From Nephrocerus scutellatus (Eukaryota; Arthropoda; Insecta; Diptera; Pipunculidae): 64,000 bases of DNA. Of the stretch, positions 41,791 through 52,965 are shown one piece after another (positions within the stretch are counted from its first letter, which is position 1; each line of letters opens with the position of its first letter). The notes under the pieces were generated by a model. It searched no databases and was not told where the DNA came from. It saw only the letters and a program-made list of their open reading frames with translations. Where the stretch lies: the NCBI GenBank assembly GCA_947095585.1, contig OX352763.1, forward strand, positions 119,211,287 to 119,275,286, in the 5' to 3' direction. Made by a program: the position numbers and the translations under genes.

Positions 41791-42889
41791 TGAAAATGTA
41801 ATAGCATATGAAATTCTAAATTTAAATTTAATTCATGTGAAAGTAATTGATTTGGAATGGTTGGGTTGTTCGATTTGTTAACCGCAAACGGCCAGTATAC
41901 GAATGAAAATGTTTATGGTTATTCAATTCACTTTTGAATGCCTCATTATCCACATGCACACTCGTGGCATGTGCACATGCATGGAATGCCAAGAAATACA
42001 GAATTTTATCTTCGAATAAAGTACATATTTGCATGAAATCATTCAGATAATGCAAAATAAATGTACAATCCCGTTCCGGCTGCTGAACGGCTGATGTGTT
42101 ATGAAAATTCCCGTCTAGGGAAACAAACACTCATCACCCTCGAACGTCCTTCTGTTGATCCTTCTGCCGCAGAAAATCCTCTTCATTCGGAATCAATAAT
42201 ATTATCGATTCGTCGTCGTCGTCCGAGGCAAATGAAGCGTGTGTCGATAAAGAAATATCATAATGACGTGATGGGAGGATGGATTGCAGCAAGCACACAC
42301 AAACCATCATAATATTTACCTTTGAACTTATTGTACGCAATTCTACTTGAACTACACGTCCTTGTATCCATAGAAATGGAGAAAATATGAATTTTCACTG
42401 CACCAACGTTGCAAAGAAGAAGAAAAAAAAACGTAAAATGGAGAACGGATGATTTCCTTCTGTTAAGAAGTTTCCATTGAGCAGGTTGTCCACAGCAGAT
42501 GTCTCCGGGCCACAAATAAATAAAGTTCCATGATTTGAAACAGGTCAACAAATTTTTTAACTTTGGTTGATTTGTGTTTGAGATAAGAAGGAAGGAGTTG
42601 AATGGAATCATCTTTGAGTCATAGGCCAGGCATCAGAAACACGGGGAATGAATACATGAGCATTTAACTACCCAAAGGAGAAATAACTTTTCCCGAACCA
42701 TACGCATTTGCAAAAAATCCATCAAAAGACTGAAGCGCTTTTCATTAATTTCAAAATCCAATTAACTGCGATTATCTTTTGTTACACCTCTGTCTTTTGA
42801 TGTGAATACATTTTGAAAACTTCTGAAACCCATCACACATTCAAAATCCCTCCTCTTCCATTTTCTCTAAAACATATTGTAGGATTAAA
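41791..42889. other. No gene recognised
   Basis: Several frames of 80-117 codons overlap on both strands without any domain or conserved context. A (GTC/CGT)n run at 42210-42222 explains the Arg-rich frame. Confidence 0.45.
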
Positions 42890-43185
42890 TAGCCTCCAGA
42901 CTTATCCGAGCATTGTGTAGTATCAGCTAATTTCCTATTGCTAAACCACTCAGTTAGAGACAAAACTCGCAAAAAAACAGAAAAGCAATATAAGAAAGCC
43001 AATTGGGAAGGCCTTACTAACATCTTTGGTAGTAGTATTACCCGGTTACTATTGTTCCGTAAAAGCGACGTGAATGCTGCTACTGACACGATTCTTATTG
43101 TATGAGATATTTTATCCCTTTTTAAGTTGCAAAGAGGACTTTAGCATTTGAGAGGTATGCTTTCGGTTATATAAAGTAAATACTA
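42890..43185 (+). mobile_element. LINE family A, endonuclease-linker fragment
   Basis: EHCVVSANFLLLNHSVRDKT (about 42910-42970) and YKKANWEGLTNIFGSS match DHCVVSANFSLSNHAVKEKT in the inverted copy at 51005-51300. Homology continues as DNA to GAGGTATGCTTTCGGTTATA (43152-43171). Truncated at both ends. Confidence 0.8.
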
Positions 43186-43189
43186 CTTA

Positions 43190-45310
43190 GAAAAACCGAA
43201 TAAACTGCAAGTGCTGCAGAAATGATTGCAATGTCGGTCCCCAGAGTCGAAGCCTGGTCTGTGCCATCCTTCCAGCATAGATTTGGCCGGCCTCGCTGTC
43301 GTGTTCCATAAATCCTACCGCAAAGGACATTCCGAGCAGGATCATCTTCGCTTATGCGAACTAAGTGTCCTGTCCATCGGAGCCTACCGAGCTTTATTCT
43401 CTTCACGATGTCGATATCGCGGTAACGCTGGTAGTTCTCATCATTACAGAGTCTCCGGAATCGTCCTTCCTCACATACGGGGCCAATCTTTCTCCGTAAG
43501 ACTTTTCTCTCGAAAGCGGCTATGAGGTCAGAATGCTTTTTGCTAAGCACATAAGTCTCGGATCCATCTGTCTTTTATACCAGCAGCTTGGATGTTATGG
43601 TTAAGTTCCTGGATTTGAAGAGTCTTGACAGACTATAGTAGGTTTTGTTGTCTTTAAGCAACCGATTTTTGGTTCCATGCTGTTATCGGTTGCTACAGTT
43701 GGCCCGAGATAGTTGAAGGATTGCACTTCTTCAAATTCACGCTCCACTATTTTAATTGTGGGACCAATGTTGGATCTTCTACTCGGAGACCTGGCCAGCC
43801 TGTACTTTGTTTTGTTCTCTAATTTATGTGCAGCCCCAGATTTCGTGCTGCCTCCTCGATCTGGATGAAAGCTTCCTGTACAGCTCTTCAGTTTGTACCA
43901 ACGATGTCAATATCGTCTGCGTAAGCCAGTATCTGAATGGATTTATAGAGGATTGTTCCTCTCGCCGTTACGTCAGAGTCTCGGATCACTTTCTCCAATG
44001 CCAGGTTGAAGAGGACGCAGGGCGGTCCCAACTCTTGTCGGAACCCGTTATAGATGTTGAATGGGCTTGATAGTGATCAGGATATTTTTACTTGGCTGAT
44101 AACATTGGTCATGGTCAGCCTACATAGTCGTGTCAGTTTATTTGGGATGCCGAACTCTCTCATGGCTTTATAAAGTTCTACTCTGGCTGTGCTATCATAG
44201 GCGGCTTTAAAGTCTATTAAAAGATGTTGGAGTGAGTTTAGAAACCTGCTTAAGGGTGTAAATCTGATCAGTTGTTGATTTGTCTGGGATGAATCCACAC
44301 TAGTATGGACCAATGATGACTTTAGCGTATGGGGCTATCCTATCTTAAGGGATAGAGGAGAAAATCTTAAATGCGGTACTCAACAACGTTATACCACGAT
44401 AATTGCTGCATGTTGTGATATCTCCTTTCTTATGTATGTGGCACAGGATGCCTCTTCACCAGTCTTCTTCCTCCCATGTTTGCACTATTAGTTCATGAAT
44501 TTTTGTGTATTGCAGGACCACCTGTTTTAATCAGCTCCGCTGGGATACCATCTGATCCCGGGGGCTTATTAATTGTGAGCCGATTTATCGCTGCAAACTT
44601 CGTCTATGTTTGGTGGCGGCAGCATAGTGTGGTCTTCAGTCATTGGTGGAGCCTCCAATTCCTCAGTTAGCTGGCCATTAAGCAACTCCTGGAAGTGCAC
44701 TTCCCATCGCTCCAAGATGCCTTTGAGATCGGCGATCAGATTACCCGGTTTATATTGCGTCATACCGCGGACTCTTTGGTGGAACTTCCGCGCTGGTGCG
44801 GTCCTTAATCTCTGTATTGTTCCAGTTCACGGACTAGATTCTTCTCCCAGACTGTGTTCTTTCGCCGATGAACTGTTTTTTCATATCTTCTGAGCTCTTT
44901 ATATTCATCTTCGCGTGCCCGCGTTCTATGAGATTGTTGTATTGCTCGGTAAGCAACATTCTTACGTTCAGTCGCTAGCTTACATTCGTCATCGAACCAG
45001 TCATTCCGACATCTACGACTACTGCCTTAGATGGTGTCAGCAGTACTAATGACAGTATTCTCAAGGCGTCGGTCTATCAACACGTGGTCTATATGGTTGC
45101 GAGTGAGTCCATCATGAGATACCCAGGTGGTTTTGTGGATATTTTAACGCGAAAACCTTGTACTCGCAACTACCAAATTATTGCTTGCTACCATCTCTAA
45201 GACTCGTTGTCATTGTCATTAGTGTTCTTGTGCCAATGTACTGCCTGAATACTGGCTCCCTACCTATATTGGCATTCATATCGCCCAGAATGATTTTTAC
45301 ATCATATTGA
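43190..45310 (-). mobile_element. LINE family D, inverted copy
   Basis: Minus strand from endonuclease (KIILGDMNANIGR-like, about 45305-45265) through linker (FERKVHRR-like near 44860), SDGIPAELIK-like near 44540, HLLIDFKAAYDSTARVELYK (about 44230-44170), LAYADDIDIVG (about 43925-43893), to C-terminal AFERKVLRRKIGPVCEEGRF (about 43520-43460), LGRLRWTGHLVRISEDDPAR (about 43395-43335) and YGTRQRGRPNLCWKDGTDQ (about 43305-43250). It parallels 17030-19310 in the opposite orientation. Stops and frameshifts. The C-terminal 128-codon stretch is still open. Confidence 0.88.
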
Positions 45311-45584
45311 GGACAGGCATGGAGTTCCTAGCTGTTTTCGTTGCCTTGGTCGTCGTCGTTCATCAGTGTAGCTGAGACTGATTTGTGGTTCCGTAATATG
45401 GTTTTTTAACGGCGAGGTTATTGGCCTAGCGCACACCTTACTTTGAAGGGACTAACCCGATCTTTTCGCTTTTCCTGTACTGGCGGAATATTACCAGCAG
45501 CCATCACGTGGAGGTTTGCGGCCACATGAATTTCTGAAGCATTCTGTGTTATTCGCCCCACCCTGCTGATGGCTGATCGCCAGT

Positions 45585-45705
45585 GGACTGCATAGTAGAG
45601 TTGAATGTACCGCCCTTAAAACCCAATGCTGTCTTCTTCGTCCAAGCGTAATTTAAACCTCCAACCTTTATTCATAAAGACACTGAAAATTTTGCAATAC
45701 TCGAT
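45585..45705 (+). mobile_element. LINE family A short fragment
   Basis: TAGAGTTGAATGTACCGCCC and CCAATGCTGTCTTCTTCGTC match 628-700 of the element at 1-1290. About 110 bp only. Confidence 0.7.
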
Positions 45706-47357
45706 TCTATTTAAAATGGCACGATCGTTTAATCACAGAAAGCGCTAGAATTCAATTGTATCACGTTGGCTGTTGGTATACGTAATTAACCTTCTAAATG
45801 CAAAAAAGGTTATTTAAAAAAAACTAAAGTGAACGAATTCTCTATGGAAAAGCGAAATTGGGATTCAGCTGGAACATGCCCTACTCGTAACTCTCAATTT
45901 AATGCTACCGCACATGAAACTATATTTTCAAGTTGCCTGTAGGAATTATGAACGATATGCAGAGCATAGAACTGAAACATTCTGTAAATCACATTTCGCC
46001 TGCAAGAATATATCCACTGGATTATGTAATTCATGTGGGAATTCAGCCCCTTAAATAGCACGACCTAAGAGATTTGATTAAGGTCAATTTTTGGATAACT
46101 TTCTCTCGTGCTATAGTACTCGTATGCCGCCTAAGAGTGAGATACTTTAGCCAGCTATTTTAAGCGTTAAGCGCTTCAATTTATTTTCATGTTTTACTTA
46201 CAACGATCATAGTACGAGTATGTGTGTATGTTGGAAAGATATTCAGCACAACATATTCGGTTTTAGAAATTTAGACGTGGAAATCATGGGAAAACAATTG
46301 CGGAAAACTCCATCGCCACTACACCTAAATGTCTGGTCAAGTAAATGATGCATTCGTCGTTCGTATGGATACTCCTCATGTGTGGAAAGTGCAAAGTTTT
46401 CTTGTTTGGCCAAATCAAATATGTACGAGATAATATTATGTTCGTACACTCGTCGAACGTGTTCGTTCGGTTTGAAAAGTTTTCCCACAATTATATTCGC
46501 CTACTTTGCCCTGGACAATGGTGATAATAAATAAATTAAAGTGGGAATAGTTTTGCAAAATATGATTCCCCAGGCTATTAATGTGAAGCCGTTTCGGAAT
46601 ATTGCTTCCACATGAGGAACCACTTTGAAGGTATTTCTCTGTGAGCGCCACTGAAGGCAGGGCAGGGCCCTTCCTATTACAGCAGCCGCATATCAGCCCC
46701 CGATAAAAATTCCCTGCCGACAATTTGAAAATTGCTTAGGACAGTTGATGATCAGAAAGTGGTGTTGGAAGGGGACGTCCTTGCTGTCGTCAATTGAAAT
46801 TATTTGTCCTTCACCATGTATTACTGACGTAAGTATCCGTCGCAGGCTGTTATTTTAAATTGGTGTGCTATACAAATTCTCATTACAATATAGTTTTCTA
46901 TATATTTATATATACGAGTATGCAGCTTAAGTTGTATTTATTTAAAATAAACGAGCAGAAAATAGTGGATACTAAGAGTGTCGACTCCTTTGAGCTAATT
47001 AAACGTTTGCGTCTATTAAGCCATTTGACCTATTTTGTGCGGTTCGTCGAGTTTTTAACCCAAAGGGTTTACGGGGAAAATAGAGATATATTTTCCATAT
47101 TAGAGTTAGATGGAGGGACTACAATAATTGGAATTCTACAAAAGAAAGAAGTTGTATTATTTTGTTGTTAAAACTATTTACCATTAAAGTCGGAACGCCC
47201 GGAGTTTATTATAAAATAAAAAAAAGTCAAAAGTAACGCAAGATACGTAAAAGTGGTAAGTGGTAAATAATATGGCTCGATTTAACCAAAGCCATTGATT
47301 TTAAGTGTATTCGACTTGCCAAAAGCAATTGTTTTGAGGTAAATAGTATCTGTAAAC
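45706..47357. other. No gene recognised
   Basis: Frames at 46243-46723 (minus) and 46860-47171 (plus, 103 codons) have no recognisable domain. The latter is rich in Ile/Leu/Phe and follows an AT run, and I do not support it as a gene. Confidence 0.45.
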
Positions 47358-47491
47358 TACAGGGTGTGGCAATCGAGGAGTTACTAAATCAAAAGGCTGC
47401 AATTTCGTCATTATTGTCCTTTTTTTTTTTATTAAATCTTTGACGTGACAACGTCTCACCGAAAAGTTAAAGGGATACATGTTCAAAAAGT

Positions 47492-48168
47492 TGAATGTTA
47501 AATATCCACTGTTAAGTCACACTTCTAATGTTCACTGTTAAGTAACACTTTTAATGTCCACTATTAAGTCACACTTTTGGTGTTTGCTGTTAAGTCAAAC
47601 ATTTAATGTCCAATGTTAAGTCATACTTTTAATGTCCACTGTTATGTCACACTTTTAATGTCCACTGTTAAGTCACACTTTTGATTTCCGCTGTTAAGTC
47701 AAACATTTAATTTCCAATGTTAAGTCATACTTATAATGTCCACTGTTAAGTCACACTTTCAATGTCCACTGTTAAGTCACACTTTTAATGTCCACGGTTA
47801 AAGTCCACTGTTAAAGTCCACTGTTAAATCACACTTTTGATGTCCGCTGTTATGTCAACCTTTTAATGTCCACTGTTAAGTCACACTTTTAATGTCCACT
47901 GTTAAGTCACACTTTTGATGTCCGCTGTTAAGTCAAACATTTAATGTCCAATGTTAAGTCATACTTATAATGTCCACTGTTAAGTCACACATTCAATGTC
48001 CACTGTTAAGTCACACTTTTAATGTCCACTGTTAAAGTCCACTGTTAAATCACACTTTTGATGTCCGCTGTTATGTCAACCTTTTAATCTACAATGTTAA
48101 GTCATACTATTAATGTCCACTGTTAAGTCCCACTGTTAAGTAACACTCTTAATGTCAGCTGTTAAATT
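47492..48168. repeat. 26-bp minisatellite with 234-bp higher-order unit
   Basis: About 26 copies of GTCCACTGTTAAGTCACACT plus TTTAAT. Marked variants (TTTTGAT..CCGCTGTTAAGTC followed by AAACATTTAAT) recur at 47681 and 47915, 234 bp apart, i.e. nine monomers. Some 13-bp half units (GTTAAAGTCCACT) are inserted. Confidence 0.92.
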
Positions 48169-48184
48169 AATTTTTTTTTAGTTT

Positions 48185-48380
48185 TTATTGCGAACCCGAA
48201 GAGTGAATCTAGTAATCAGGGCAAAGGAATATTTATTACAGCGTGCGTGTGTTTTTTTGTGAGTTTGTTATATGTACTTGTATATCTCGACTTCTAACAG
48301 TCAGAATTTAATGTGACTTGTTTTAAAACAACTGTTAAGCGCTTGGCTTGCGATGGCTTAATTGTGATTCATAGGAAGAG
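48185..48380 (-). repeat. Dispersed repeat R1x, inverted copy
   Basis: Reverse complement of 3471-3665 along about 190 bp, including GTTTTAAAACAA, AAATTCTGACTGTTAGAAGT and the TTCGGGTTCGCAATAA end. Confidence 0.75.
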
Positions 48381-48424
48381 ATTAGGAGGAAAAGTATAAA
48401 AAAAAAGAATTTTTTTTCAAACTA

Positions 48425-48575
48425 GTAGTCAAGGCAAGGTAGGTAGAGGGGGAGGTCCTCGGCGAATTAGCGAGGTCCTCAAGTACCGCTTTAGTGCGCC
48501 GTTTTGCTGCCACAGTCCTCAGGAGACCTAATGGAACTAAAAAAAAAAACGGTTGTGTGAAGTTATATCCAACTT
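48425..48575 (-). mobile_element. LINE family B 3' terminus
   Basis: GGTAGGTAG followed by GAGGTCCTCAAGTACCGCTT and AGTGCGCCGTTTTGCTGCCA: inverted match to 2399-2530 and parallel to 12103-12245. Confidence 0.75.
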
Positions 48576-48659
48576 GTAGCATTGAGGTACGATATCAGAT
48601 CGGTGATGCCGTACTCTGACACCCCACCTCAAAAAATACCGCTACGGACATACAAAAAA

Positions 48660-49200
48660 TGGCTAAAGAACGAATCTCTGAACTTAGTACGTCCGAAGAT
48701 GAGCTTGAGGGTAAACTGATGAGCATTTAGAGCGCCACGAATATTGCGGCTGATCTCAAGAAGAAGTGGCATGTAACTGGCTATTTCTCTTGAGCACCGT
48801 TTGGAAAAATCAGTGACAAGCAGTAAACGTTCCTGCGGTGAACAAGCGAATCTATTGATTTTGCTATCTTAACGTTACAGATAAATTTTATCGCATGATT
48901 TCCTATCTAGCTGGTGCAAGGTAGGTTTAGGCGTAGTTATAGTAGCCAGATCAGAGGAAGAGAAGTATTTCTTACACCGGGTTAGAAAACCTAAAAATTT
49001 CGTATCATTTTTGGGGACGATGAATATGTGGTCATTCCAACGAAGCTTGTCGTTTACGCACGTACTGAAAATTTCGAGTTTTTTAGTTTCCTCGACGCAA
49101 GTGCCATTCATGGATAATGACATTGGATTTAAGATTCGCTTAGACGACAAGATACTGCTTTGGGTTTTGGGAACCGTTAAATTCTTCACGAAATAAAAAA
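48660..49200 (-). mobile_element. LINE family A, RT C-terminal part
   Basis: Minus frame 49189-48875 reads NGTCVEETKKLEIFSTCVND and KLRWNDHIFIVPKN, GFLTRCKKYFSSSDLATI, then DRKSCDKIYL. Further left NAHQF and HRRNVYCLSLI continue it. The same segment lies at 700-1100 in the first copy. A 104-codon open stretch remains but the 3' part has stops. Confidence 0.83.
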
Positions 49201-49575
49201 TAATCAGTTCATTGTCAATAAATGCTCGTAAACGTTGTCACGCTCAAAAGCCGACACAGTCTGCCATTTTTTTAAACGAATGTTGAAACCATTTGAAATT
49301 TTATGAGAAAAACGTAACTGCGGATGATAGCGATATTGTCTATTTTGGAGGTCAAGGTGTCGACAAAAAGACGTGAAAGTTTGGGGCGGATTAAAGACAG
49401 CTCTTCGTAGAGAATGGACCAAAATAACAACGGTTCACGTTCGTGCAGAGCGCAACGTCTTCGTTAAGAGACTCGTCGCTATCAACAGCGCCAAAGATGG
49501 CTTTATCGAGTAGTAATGCGTTATTCATAAAATTTGAAATGTTTTTAACATTCTCTAAAAAAATTAATAAAAATA
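49201..49575. other. Unassigned interior of the TIR-bounded element
   Basis: One 72-codon minus frame (49422-49204) without recognisable features. Confidence 0.4.
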
Positions 49576-49639
49576 TTCATAAATGACGAATTTACAGCCT
49601 TTTGATTTAGTAACACTTCGATTGGCGCACCTTGTATTT

Positions 49640-50420
49640 ATCATCCCATTCATTCCTTGTAATTTTTTAAAATATTTTTTATTACAATTCCACAGAGCTT
49701 TTACCTACTTCGTGTTTTTCAACAACATTCCACTATATTTTCATAGGGAATTACATTTTCGATTGCACTCTTTTAACATTTAACTGCAAATTACTATCGA
49801 GTACGTCTCATGCTTGTAACCCCCTTGACGAAACACCTTGGTAATTGCAATCCCATCACGGATAATTTAAAGGAAATGAATATCGGAAGTTAATGTGAAT
49901 GTTATTTCAGTGCAGGAACTCCACTGTTTTAAACATATTCGTGGTAATAATTGAAAATAATGAAAATCGCTCTTGAAAGTACATCCGAGTACACTTACAT
50001 GGCGATGAGTGCATAATTAATTACGTTGCATGCATCCATTATGCACCATTACGTACATGCACGATGCACGCACCAGATAAGTATGCGGCTCTTCTCACAG
50101 GAGATAGACGATTTCATATTTACGCTGCTTTACTTTACACAACTCCTGATTCCCTGGATATTCATATTTATTAAGCTTACATGCTGCTATGCTATGTTAA
50201 ATTATTTAAATTTTATTATTTAATTTGCCTTCATTAAGAGAAGCTCCAAGTAACTGACTTGATATTAAAATGAATGGAAGTGGTCGTATACGTGTAACGA
50301 TATCTGCCGTAAGACCAGAGACATTTTTTTGCTAACCGTAAATAGGAGGTTTATTTAATCATTTTTTCAATAACATTGCAAAATACCAGACAAGTTTTTT
50401 TTTGTATTTTATGGAGTATC
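49640..50420. other. No gene recognised
   Basis: AT-rich DNA with short chance frames; no repeat identified. Confidence 0.45.
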
Positions 50421-50462
50421 AGCATCATATTTGGCTCTATAACCGTGTTCCGGTCTTGACCT
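50421..50462 (-). mobile_element. LINE 3' terminus (inverted)
   Basis: ATCAGCATCATATTTGGCTC followed by CCGTGTTCCGGTCTTG; same terminal pattern as at 24550-24612, reversed. Confidence 0.6.
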
Positions 50463-50469
50463 AATGCAA

Positions 50470-51560
50470 AAATTCAAGGTATTGCATAAGCTAACGATTG
50501 ATCAGCGTTTTCATTGCCTTAGGAACTGTGGATGTTAACGCAATGGGTCGGTACGAGAAAAAAGATGACGAATCGTCTTTTTAGGAAAAGGCTGTTTTCC
50601 AATTCCTTGGGACGACTCCAGAAGAATAAGAGAACTGGAAAAGCCTACGCATTGGCGATGCCAACGTTGAAGAACACTTCTTCAAAAGTAAAGCAAGAAT
50701 ACCATCAGGCCGAGCAGATTTATGAATGTCGAGATCATTTAATACTCCAGCCACTTGACGAGTACGAAAGTCAATCTGTCCCATAGAAGATTCGACTCTC
50801 GCAAGCACAGGCGGCGTTAACGAGCTATCTGGTAGCGTAGAGCTAGCTACGAAAAGTTGGAAAGGCATTGTATGATTAGCGTTGGAATTAAAGACGAGGC
50901 ATTATTCTTAAATCGTTTCACGAATGTTCCTTTGGGACATTGAAGTATCCTGGTCATAGTCGGTTCGGTTCGGTTCGGTTTTTCACAGTGGGTTTTCTTT
51001 ATATAACCGAAAGCATACCTCCTGGTTACTAGAAGCCTCTTTGCAGCTTAAATCATACCAAGATATTTTCCATCGGTTTGATAGACTTTGTCCTGGAAGG
51101 GATAAACTGTCTCAAATTCTCGTGGTCGTATCAGAAATGACATCCACACAACTATGGGCATTAAGTGGCCAGTTAATAATCCTAAAGAAATTGATGAGGC
51201 CATTCCAGTCGGCTTTCTCGTGTAGCCATACATTTCTTTTAGGAGTTTTCTCTTTAACTGCGTGGTTCGACAACGAGAAATTAGCTGATACCACACAATG
51301 ATCTGAAGAGCCTAGAGGTTATAGTACACTGACGGTGTATTTGTTAGGAAGAGGGGTAAGAAACAAGTCAAGGGTATTAATGTCAGGAACTCGAGTGAGC
51401 TCATTCACAAGCTGAGTGAGATGGTTTAAATCGGCAAGTAACGCAACATCCCTTCCGTGTGGTGTTGTTAAGCCTTAATGGCGAAGCCAACAAAAATTGC
51501 GTACATTAAAATCGCCCGCAATGACGATTTCAGAATGTGGATCAAGTGATATTGTGAAGG
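50470..51560 (-). mobile_element. LINE family A, endonuclease to start of RT
   Basis: Minus strand from 51560: HSEIVIAGDFNV (about 51545-51510, the GDFN endonuclease block), LGSSDHCVVSANFSLSNHAV (about 51320-51265), a linker of about 130 residues, SSMGQIDFRTRQVAGVLNDL (about 50785-50725), then RPDGILALLLKKCSSTLASP (about 50710-50650) and VVPRNWKTAF (about 50610-50580). Broken at about 50530. Complements the copies at 1-1290 and 42890-43185. Confidence 0.83.
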
Positions 51561-52726
51561 GATGCCCCAATATAAACCAGACAAATACTACAAAGTAATC
51601 CTCGCAATGCCTTCTGCATATGAACACAATAAATACAAAGTAATTATAACGCAAAGAGGCGCGATCAGCGGACGTTTGTTTATGGCATGCTTATGCTTAT
51701 TCAGCATAATAGAAAAGCGATCACTGATCGTTAAACTGTCGTTAAATTGACTGTCGATCATATACCCTCACAACGCATTGCGCTGATTGAGGATGCAATA
51801 AAAGTACGGATATATAAATAAGGCCGTTTCTCTATGGTAATGATTATGTCACATCAGCAAATAGGCAAACAATCGAAAGCTCATGCGTACCATTGCCCAA
51901 AGTACTAATGCAAAAATGCTGACAAGGCACAATACAATGTGGAGTATTGGTCAGAAGCGATACAGACTTGTGTACATTGGTAGATATTAGTATAGTAGTC
52001 ATTTTATGTATTAATAGATATTCACATCTTCGAGTCTTCGAGTCTTCGGACTATAAATAAGAACCCGATTTCAGAGTTGTTGACTACGATATAGACCGTG
52101 TAAGCGTTGGGAAGTTCTTTCAATCGAATCCAATATTGGAATCCCACCTTGGGTGCAGGCAACTGCCAAAGGTATAAGAGGAGGCCAGGACTAGTGGAGG
52201 GCCAATAAAGGAACATCGGTACTGGTTGGAAATATAAACCTAACCTTTACATGGCGATGCTGCCAGGTTATCCACTGTAATTGTCGCAAATTATTAGCGT
52301 ATTCATTAACAGATCAAATCTATCATATAGCCAGACAGTTTATCTAACTCACTATAAGTTGAGATACTGTCTAAATTAGGGCTTTTGTATATAAAGCAGT
52401 AGTGAATGTTTTTCGTACGCACTTTAATTTTGAGCCAAATGAAATTAATTTCTGCGGTGGGACAATGGTTGAACTGTGACGTGAAAGCTATGACTTTTTT
52501 TAAAAATCATGTTAACGAAAGAATTTTCGAATTCAGACTTCAGAGAGATGCCGAGAACGAATATCACACTCCCATTCTGATATTTTGTTTTTTATTGGGG
52601 CTCCAAATTACCTAAAACGTCGAGAAGACAGATTTTCGGGGTACCTCCTTTTGAATAATTGCTTGGATTCGGAATTTTTGAACCGAAGAAATAAGCTTGA
52701 AATCAGATCAGACGATTCTAGGACAA
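51561..52726. other. No gene recognised
   Basis: AT-rich, short chance frames only. A small tandem CTTCGAGT duplication lies at 52028-52043. Confidence 0.45.
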
Positions 52727-52965
52727 TTCCTTTAGACACAATTCCACTGGACTCAATTCCACTGGCACAATTCCACTTGGCACAATTTATCTTTTTGATA
52801 ATCAAACGCATTTAGGGTGGTAAATATCAATATGTGTATTTCTTTATTTGCGTTTCCGAGTAACTATACAAGTTAAATTGTTCCCGAGGGGAATTGTGTC
52901 CAGTGGAATTGTGCCATGTGGAATTGTGTCCAGTGAAATTGTGTCCAGTGGAATTGTGCCTAGTG
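52727..52965. repeat. 15-bp minisatellite in two facing arms
   Basis: Left arm 52727-52790: repeats of CACAATTCCACTGGA. Right arm 52880-52965: the complement, TCCAGTGGAATTGTG, also in tandem. About 90 bp of unrelated sequence separates the arms, so the strands can fold into one long imperfect hairpin. Confidence 0.9.

Larger units (their letters stand above)
47360..49634. mobile_element. TIR-bounded Tc1/mariner-like element without transposase
   Basis: Left end CAGGGTGTGGCAATCGAGGA and right end (reversed) CAAGGTGCGCCAATCGAAGT begin terminal inverted repeats of about 57 bp at roughly 85% identity, including the shared GTTACTAAATCAAAAGGCTG. TA flanks both ends (47358-47359 and 49635-49636), as in Tc1/mariner insertions. 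Between them lie a 26-bp minisatellite, a dispersed repeat, a LINE 3' end and a LINE RT fragment; no transposase is seen. It could be one nested element or two facing solo ends. Confidence 0.7.

Noticed and set aside
43167..43550. 127-codon minus-strand frame as an independent gene
   Set aside because: It is the C-terminal end of LINE family D (KVLRRKIGP...YGTRQRGRP), not a host gene.
46860..47171. 103-codon plus-strand frame as a small protein gene
   Set aside because: Hydrophobic, AT-driven composition with no conserved motif or context.
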